The notes under the pieces are model-generated. The model worked only from the letters and a program-made list of their open reading frames with translations. It ran no database searches and had not been told where the DNA came from. Shown in pieces: positions 59,771 through 64,000 of a stretch of 64,000 nt of DNA. The stretch is from Hyphomicrobium_A sp964493785 (GTDB taxonomy: Bacteria > Pseudomonadota > Alphaproteobacteria > Rhizobiales > Hyphomicrobiaceae), in the NCBI GenBank assembly GCA_964493785.1, contig CAZBPM010000019.1, forward strand, positions 1 through 64,000. The letters are read 5' to 3'. Numbering within the stretch: the stretch's first letter is position 1; each line of letters begins with the position of its first letter. The position numbers and the translations under genes were made by a program.

Positions 59771-60424
59771 ATGGGGCAGTCCGCAACCAGAGTTGCGCGC
59801 GCGGTCGTTCGCCTGTGTGCGTGCGGGCTATTAACCGTGACCGTCTCGGGTTGCGGCATTTCATCCCTCACGTCAGGTCTCGGAGGCGGAATATTCGGCA
59901 GCTCGTCGAGCCAGCCGGCGCCGGCTCCAGGGGTCAGCGAGGAGCAGCTTCTGTCTGCGGCCAAGCAGGACGTCGGCGGCAGCACTCCGGTGGGCGAAGT
60001 GGCACACGGGTGTCCGCGTCTCACCATCTCCCCCCATGGCGGGCACCTGACCATCTACGAGGCCGGTCGTGCCGGCGATGGCCTTGCGATCATGCACCGC
60101 GGCGAGATCACCAAGACAGCGCGTGAGTGCCAGATCGAGCCAGGGCGCGTGACCGTGCGCTATGGGTTCTCCGGCCGTGTCCTGCTCGGACCGCGTGGTC
60201 ATGCGGGAACCGTCAAGCTGCCGATCAACGTCTCGGTGACCGACGCGAAGCGCGCGAAAGTGTCGGGTGATACCGTGAGCGTCGATGCCACCGTCGCCGT
60301 CGACAACCCCATCGCCTATTTCTCGACCGTGCGAACGATCACCTTCGACATTCCTGAAGGGACGCGGCCCGGCGAGTTCGAGGTGTTCGTCGGTTTCGAT
60401 CAGAACGCCCAAGGCGCGGGTTAG
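59771..60424 (+). CDS. Putative lipoprotein
   Basis: 217 residues from ATG 59771. A lipoprotein signal ends in a lipobox-like TVSGC with Cys28 (LLTVTVSGC), so it should be lipidated and inserted into a membrane. The Ser/Gly-rich linker (about 30-55) is followed by a mature beta domain with paired cysteines (AHGCPRLTI and ARECQIEPG). The frame is open from 59675; the ribosome signal is not clear, so the start is uncertain. No family is recognised; similar unnamed lipoproteins are likely in relatives. It is divergent from ispH and convergent with the CelD-like gene. Confidence 0.75.
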   Translation: MGQSATRVARAVVRLCACGLLTVTVSGCGISSLTSGLGGGIFGSSSSQPAPAPGVSEEQLLSAAKQDVGGSTPVGEVAHGCPRLTISPHGGHLTIYEAGRAGDGLAIMHRGEITKTARECQIEPGRVTVRYGFSGRVLLGPRGHAGTVKLPINVSVTDAKRAKVSGDTVSVDATVAVDNPIAYFSTVRTITFDIPEGTRPGEFEVFVGFDQNAQGAG

Positions 60425-60456
60425 GTCAGGCGTAGACCCTCCGCACACTGTCGGTT

Positions 60457-60484
60457 GAGCGGGCCAGAAATGATCGGCCCGCTC
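60457..60484. terminator. Hairpin between convergent genes
   Basis: GAGCGGGCC and GGCCCGCTC pair around a 10-nt loop in the short gap between the lipoprotein (plus) and the CelD-like gene (minus). There is no T run, so it is a weak terminator or a mRNA 3' end structure. Confidence 0.5.
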
Positions 60485-60516
60485 ATGGATGACGCCGTCG
60501 CTGCAGGATCGAACAG

Positions 60517-61698
60517 TTATTCAGCGATGAGCGCTGCGACGCCGAGTGCTGCCACGGCTACGGCGGCAGGCTTGGCGATAAGGGCGCTGACTGCCCTCAC
60601 CTCCGGCCGTATGCCCAGCACGAAGGCCTTCGCAGCCGGGCGTGCATGACGGCGAACCTCCGCCACGCCGCGGCCGAGCGGGGTCAGCGGCACAACGTAG
60701 TCCTCGACGTCAACCGAGGTGTCGGGCGTGCGAGTCAGCTGCAGCTTGTAGTCATCGCTCGGGGCCATCAGGTCGAAGCGGTCGGCACCGGCCTCAAAGG
60801 TCCATTGGATGGTGTTTCGCAACTGCTCCTGGCCGACGCCAAAACGTGCGAACTCGGGATCGAACGCGCCGAGATAGCTGGTGTATGTTCCGCCCACGAG
60901 GTAGCCCAGCTCGATGGCGACTGGCTGTCCGCCTGCGCGGAGTACGGACGTTGCTGCGCACGCAAGCTGAGCGCTGTTGCGTAGTGCCTGGAGCCACGGC
61001 CCGTCATCGAACACCGGGCTTTTGAGGCCCTGGCCAGCGAGCCACGCGCGCTTCCAGGCGATTGCCTGATCCACCAGAGGCAGGGCATCCGATCCGGTAA
61101 TCACAGAGAAGTCCGCGGAACCGTGTGCATCGACGAGCTGTGCGCGCCTGCGGCGGCGGCTGCGGCGGGTCGTGCTCGAGAAGGAGGCTTCGTACGCCTC
61201 GAAGCTGCCGAAGGCCTCCAGGTCGATATACGGCGCCGACGTTGAGGCGTTCTGCGAGAGCCCTTGGCCATCGAGGGCGCCGGCAAGGCCGCCATCGTCG
61301 CGGACCCGACGCAGGAGGATGAGATCGATGCCGAAGCGGCTCCGGAGCAGGCGGCCGATGGCGCCGAACTCCAGCGGGCTCAGCGGGGGGCCAATGACGT
61401 CGCTGTATTGTCCCAGGGGTGCGCTGAGCGACTGAGCCGTGCGCATGCCGTAGGTGCGGGTCGCGCGGAGCGGAAGCATCGTTCTGGGACGGCCGTCCGC
61501 GTCGCGTGTGAGTGCGAGGAGCGGCTCCGATCCGGTGGCCTCGGCAGCCGTGCCAGCGATCAGGAGCAGCGAATACTGCTCGAAGACGCCCGGCGTGCCG
61601 AAGCGGCCGGCGATATCGCGCCATTCCGCTTCGAGCTGCGAGATGGCTTCGCGACCGGCGATGATCTCGACTTTCGGGGCGCGGACTTTGGAGGGCAC
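60517..61698 (-). CDS. CelD/BcsL-like acetyltransferase (GNAT, FemAB-related)
   Basis: 393 residues. The central part has the CelD pattern: a conserved aromatic and basic stretch FSSTTRRSRRRRRAQL near 173-188 and the C-terminal GNAT half with SYLGAFDPEFARFGVGQEQLRNTIQWTFEAGADRFDLMAPSDDYKL near 285-330. CelD was described in Rhizobium cellulose synthesis; homologues transfer acyl groups to polysaccharides or cell-surface amines. Two hydrophobic stretches at the C-terminus (about 370-393) may anchor it. No cellulose synthase gene is nearby. It is convergent with the lipoprotein gene. Confidence 0.75.
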   Translation of the reverse strand: MPSKVRAPKVEIIAGREAISQLEAEWRDIAGRFGTPGVFEQYSLLLIAGTAAEATGSEPLLALTRDADGRPRTMLPLRATRTYGMRTAQSLSAPLGQYSDVIGPPLSPLEFGAIGRLLRSRFGIDLILLRRVRDDGGLAGALDGQGLSQNASTSAPYIDLEAFGSFEAYEASFSSTTRRSRRRRRAQLVDAHGSADFSVITGSDALPLVDQAIAWKRAWLAGQGLKSPVFDDGPWLQALRNSAQLACAATSVLRAGGQPVAIELGYLVGGTYTSYLGAFDPEFARFGVGQEQLRNTIQWTFEAGADRFDLMAPSDDYKLQLTRTPDTSVDVEDYVVPLTPLGRGVAEVRRHARPAAKAFVLGIRPEVRAVSALIAKPAAVAVAALGVAALIAE

Positions 61699-61895
61699 GG
61701 CCTTCTCCCGTTACGGCTGAAGCTGGCGGATACACAAATGAGACCAGCAGAGGTTATTGAACGGTGTCTGCAAGGGGCGTGCCGGGGGATGCGGGAGGAT
61801 AGGGCCCAATCCAAGCGGCGCTGGCTGGCGGTGCGGTGGACCCGTTACGGGCCCGATGTACCGGCCTGGGTCACATCCGCAGGGGCACCAAAATC

Positions 61896-61931
61896 AAAAA
61901 AGGGCGCCCCGATCGAAGCCGGGGCGCCCTT
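61896..61931 (-). terminator. Rho-independent terminator of the ATP synthase F0 operon
   Basis: On the minus strand GGGCGCCCC and its complement pair around a 10-nt loop, followed by six T. It ends the atp transcript just after atpF. Confidence 0.92.
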
Positions 61932-61959
61932 GGTAATTCCTAACGACCTAACCGGCTGC

Positions 61960-62457
61960 TCAGTTGAGCTTGCCAGCCATATCCTTGATCCCCTGCTCGA
62001 CGAGACCGGCAGCGGTGGACACCTCGGAGGCCTTCGACTTGAGGATTCGCTCGGCGGCGGCGATGGCGCTGTCGACTGCCGAGGCACGCACCTCGGTCAG
62101 GGCCTGGGCCTCGGCGCGAGCGATCTTCTCCTCGGCGGCCTTGGTGCGGCGCTCGACCGATTCCGTCAGAGCCTTGCGGGTCTGCTCGGTCAGGGCTTCG
62201 GCCTCACGCCTGGCCTGGTCGAGGATTTCCTTGGCCTCGTTCTCGGCTTCTCGGCTCTTGCGCTTGTAGTCGTTGAGCAGGCTCTGGGCCTCGTCGCGCA
62301 GGCGACGGGCCTCGTCAAGCTCGCGACGGATGGCATCGGCGCGCGCGTCGAGTGCCTTTCCCACGGTTGCCGGGACTTTGTAGTAGAGGATGAGACCGAC
62401 GAACGCGAAGAACGCGATCATCACCCAGAACGTCGGATCGGCCAGATCAAAGTGCAT
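61960..62457 (-). CDS. atpF: ATP synthase F0 subunit b
   Basis: 165 residues from ATG 62457. One N-terminal membrane helix (DPTFWVMIAFFAFVGLILYY, about 7-26) is followed by a long charged coiled coil (about 35-150) with the family ARADAIRRELDEARRLRDEA pattern near 38-57. It forms the peripheral stalk together with b-prime. The upstream GTG 62469 is also possible; it overlaps the b-prime stop. The last gene of the F0 operon, with a terminator 30 nt after its stop. Confidence 0.95.
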   Translation of the reverse strand: MHFDLADPTFWVMIAFFAFVGLILYYKVPATVGKALDARADAIRRELDEARRLRDEAQSLLNDYKRKSREAENEAKEILDQARREAEALTEQTRKALTESVERRTKAAEEKIARAEAQALTEVRASAVDSAIAAAERILKSKASEVSTAAGLVEQGIKDMAGKLN

Positions 62458-62465
62458 TGGCGTTC

Positions 62466-63017
62466 TCACTCGGCTGCGGGCTGCATCGCCTTCTTGACCT
62501 CGGCGGGACTGACGTCCGCGCCCAGGAGCTTGCCAACCACGGCGCTGGCCGTCTCGGCGGCGATGTCATCGACGCTCGAAAGGGCCTTGGACTTGGTGGC
62601 GGAGATGCGCGCCTCGGCGTCGACCAGCTTGGCTGCCAGCTCACTCTCGATGCGAGCACGCTCCTTCTCGGTGTCGGCGGTCAGGCGGTCGCGCACTTCC
62701 TTGGCCATGGAGGAGGCCTTCTGGCGGGCGTCGCTCAGGGCCTTCTCGTAGGCGGCAAGCGCGGCATCCGTATCGGCCTTGAAACGCCCGGCCGCATCGA
62801 GATCGCGCTGGACGCGATCGCGACGCTCTTCGAGCACTTCACCGATACGCGGGAGCGTGACGCGCGAGAGCACGAGGTAAAGCAGGACAAAAGTGAGCGC
62901 CAGCCAGGCGAGCTGCGGGGCAAAGTTGGCCGGATTGAGCTGCGGCAGACCTCCCGCCTCTTCGCCGTGCGCAGCCGCGGCAGCAGCCACGACCAACGCT
63001 GAGATAGCTGCGATCAT
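62466..63017 (-). CDS. atpF': ATP synthase F0 subunit b-prime
   Basis: 183 residues. A membrane segment (about 34-53, APQLAWLALTFVLLYLVLSR) is preceded by a short non-cytoplasmic part (HGEEAGGLPQLNP) and followed by a coiled coil to the end; the LPRIGEVLEERRDRVQRDLDAA stretch near 55-76 is close to alphaproteobacterial b-prime subunits. Having both b and b-prime is typical of alphaproteobacteria and photosynthetic bacteria. It lies 34 nt after atpE and next to atpF. Confidence 0.95.
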   Translation of the reverse strand: MIAAISALVVAAAAAAHGEEAGGLPQLNPANFAPQLAWLALTFVLLYLVLSRVTLPRIGEVLEERRDRVQRDLDAAGRFKADTDAALAAYEKALSDARQKASSMAKEVRDRLTADTEKERARIESELAAKLVDAEARISATKSKALSSVDDIAAETASAVVGKLLGADVSPAEVKKAMQPAAE

Positions 63018-63051
63018 TTTGTCCTCCTCGCTGGATCGCGTGTCTACCGGA

Positions 63052-63276
63052 TCAGGCGAACAGGATCATCAGCGCGATGAGCAGGCCGAACAGGCCGGTC
63101 GCTTCGCAAAGGGCGAAGCCGATCAGCAGGTTGGTGAACTGACCAGGAGCAGCCGACGGGTTGCGGAGAGCGCCGGAGAGATAGTTGGCGAAGATGTTGC
63201 CGATGCCGATACCGGCGCCGATGAGTGCGAAGCAGGCGAGGCCGGCACCGATGAACTTTGCTGCCTGAGGATCCAT
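63052..63276 (-). CDS. atpE: ATP synthase F0 subunit c
   Basis: 74 residues, two membrane helices (about 7-32 and 45-70) joined by a polar loop. The proton-carrying Glu is in GFALCEATGLFGLL near 58. GAGIGIGNIF near 21-30 is the usual c-subunit glycine-rich helix packing. The start ATG 63276 has GGAGA 8 nt upstream; an ATG at 63291 would add five residues without family support. It lies between atpB and atpF-prime. Confidence 0.95.
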   Translation of the reverse strand: MDPQAAKFIGAGLACFALIGAGIGIGNIFANYLSGALRNPSAAPGQFTNLLIGFALCEATGLFGLLIALMILFA

Positions 63277-63370
63277 AGTGGTCGTCTCCATTCGGGTTTT
63301 GGTTTTGAATTCTAAGGTTCGTTACGATGAAATCCGGACTACGAAACTCGAAGCCCGTCCTTCATAGCGC

Positions 63371-64000
63371 TCAGTGATGGTGCATGTTCACCGCATCGTT
63401 GAGGTAGATGCAGGTGAGCACCGTGAAGATGAATGCCTGGAGGAAGGCGACGACCAGCTCGAGACCGGTGAAGCCGACGAGGAACACCAGGGGAGCCCAG
63501 CCGCCAAGAAGGCCGAGGCCGACGACGAAGCCAGCGAAGACCTTCAGCATCGCGTGGCCGGCCATCATGTTGGCGAACAGACGCACCGAGTGGCTGATGG
63601 GGCGGATCAGATAGGAGATCACCTCGATCACCACGATAATCGGCAGCAGCCAGAAGGGCACGCCCTCAGGTACGAAGAGCTTCAGGAAGCCGACGCCGTG
63701 GTTGATGAAGCCGATCGCGGTGATGATCAACCAGACCATGGCGGCGAGGGCGAAGGTGACGATGATGTGGCTCGTGACGGTGAACGAGTAGGGCAGCAGG
63801 CCCAGCAGGTTCAGCACGAGGATGAACATGAAAATCGTAAAGACCCAGGGGAAGTACTTCATCCCCTTCTCGCCGACGATGTCGCGCACCATGTTGGCGA
63901 TGAATTCGTAGCTCAGCTCGGCGATGGACTGCAGGCGGCCCGGAACGAGGGCGCGGCGGTTCATGGCGACGAGATAGAAAAGAGGGATGACCGCGAGCGC
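63371..64000 (-). CDS. atpB: ATP synthase F0 subunit a, partial
   Basis: The right window edge cuts the gene; about 209 C-terminal residues are present and roughly 40-60 N-terminal residues are missing. The proton-channel arginine helix is LIRPISHSVRLFANMMAGHAMLKVF (about 52 codons before the end), with the essential Arg in SVRLFANMMAGH, followed by the terminal ELVVAFLQAFIFTVLTCIYLNDAVNMHHH. Subunit a forms the proton half-channels with the c ring. It is followed by atpE 95 nt downstream. Confidence 0.95.
   Translation of the reverse strand, partial: ALAVIPLFYLVAMNRRALVPGRLQSIAELSYEFIANMVRDIVGEKGMKYFPWVFTIFMFILVLNLLGLLPYSFTVTSHIIVTFALAAMVWLIITAIGFINHGVGFLKLFVPEGVPFWLLPIIVVIEVISYLIRPISHSVRLFANMMAGHAMLKVFAGFVVGLGLLGGWAPLVFLVGFTGLELVVAFLQAFIFTVLTCIYLNDAVNMHHH

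Noticed and set aside
60457..60484. Promoter or operator
   Set aside because: It lies between two convergent gene ends, so an end-of-transcript hairpin is more likely.

Overview
The window is from an alphaproteobacterium of the order Hyphomicrobiales, most likely a Hyphomicrobium-like, GC-rich methylotroph relative. The support is a formaldehyde-activating-enzyme homologue, BcsS and IalB family proteins, an aa3 oxidase locus of the alphaproteobacterial type (ctaC-ctaD-ctaB-coxF-ctaG-ctaE-DUF983-surf1), an ATP synthase F0 operon with both b and b-prime subunits, and the downstream gene pairs thrC/M16 peptidase and ispH/thrB/rnhA. A 10-N scaffold gap (43232-43241) shows this is a draft assembly.

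Layout. 1-1083: 3' end of an rRNA operon (23S, 5S, terminator). 1.2-3.7 kb: Fae-like protein and two glycosyltransferases. 3.85-5.45 kb: ubiB. 5.7-10.1 kb: a signalling cluster with a LuxR-type response regulator facing a hybrid histidine kinase, a FIST-domain sensor and a PilZ protein; the sensor-kinase pair resembles the nitric-oxide NosP/NahK module. 10.2-13.5 kb: L,D-transpeptidase and a Bcr/CflA transporter. 13.8-18.3 kb: a patch of poorly recognisable genes (NTF2-like protein, a 49-codon small gene, a membrane protein, an HNH endonuclease, two unknowns) with a hairpin-bearing tandem repeat, ending at an initiator tRNA gene; it looks like an accessory island. 18.5-24.1 kb: MgtC-like protein, a lipid-linked sugar module (GT2, LAB_N, GT39) and a pabB-pabC fusion. 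24.2-27.5 kb: two small membrane proteins, an unknown 601-residue envelope protein, then about 0.95 kb with no convincing gene. 27.6-32.5 kb: an alpha/beta hydrolase, a DUF2147 protein and a DevC-DevA-DevB-type ABC exporter. 32.8-37.9 kb: an RND efflux operon led by its TetR regulator, with a perfect palindromic operator candidate. 38-40.2 kb: tetranucleotide microsatellite, bcsS, a phasin and an IalB protein. 40.5-54.9 kb: oxidase operon, then thrC, M16 peptidase, an acetyltransferase and a large GGDEF-EAL protein in overlapping order. 55-61.7 kb: YqgE, a DsbD-N-like protein, peroxiredoxin, rnhA, thrB, ispH, a lipoprotein and a CelD-like acetyltransferase. 61.9-64 kb: atpF, atpF-prime, atpE and partial atpB on the minus strand.

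Functionally the window combines aerobic energy conservation (oxidase, F0, UbiB) with envelope building and efflux. A cyclic-di-GMP/NO theme links the FIST-kinase pair, the PilZ protein and the EAL protein, while BcsS and the CelD-like protein hint at a polysaccharide output. Many starts were moved from the longest reading frame to a Shine-Dalgarno-supported codon; these choices are stated in each entry.
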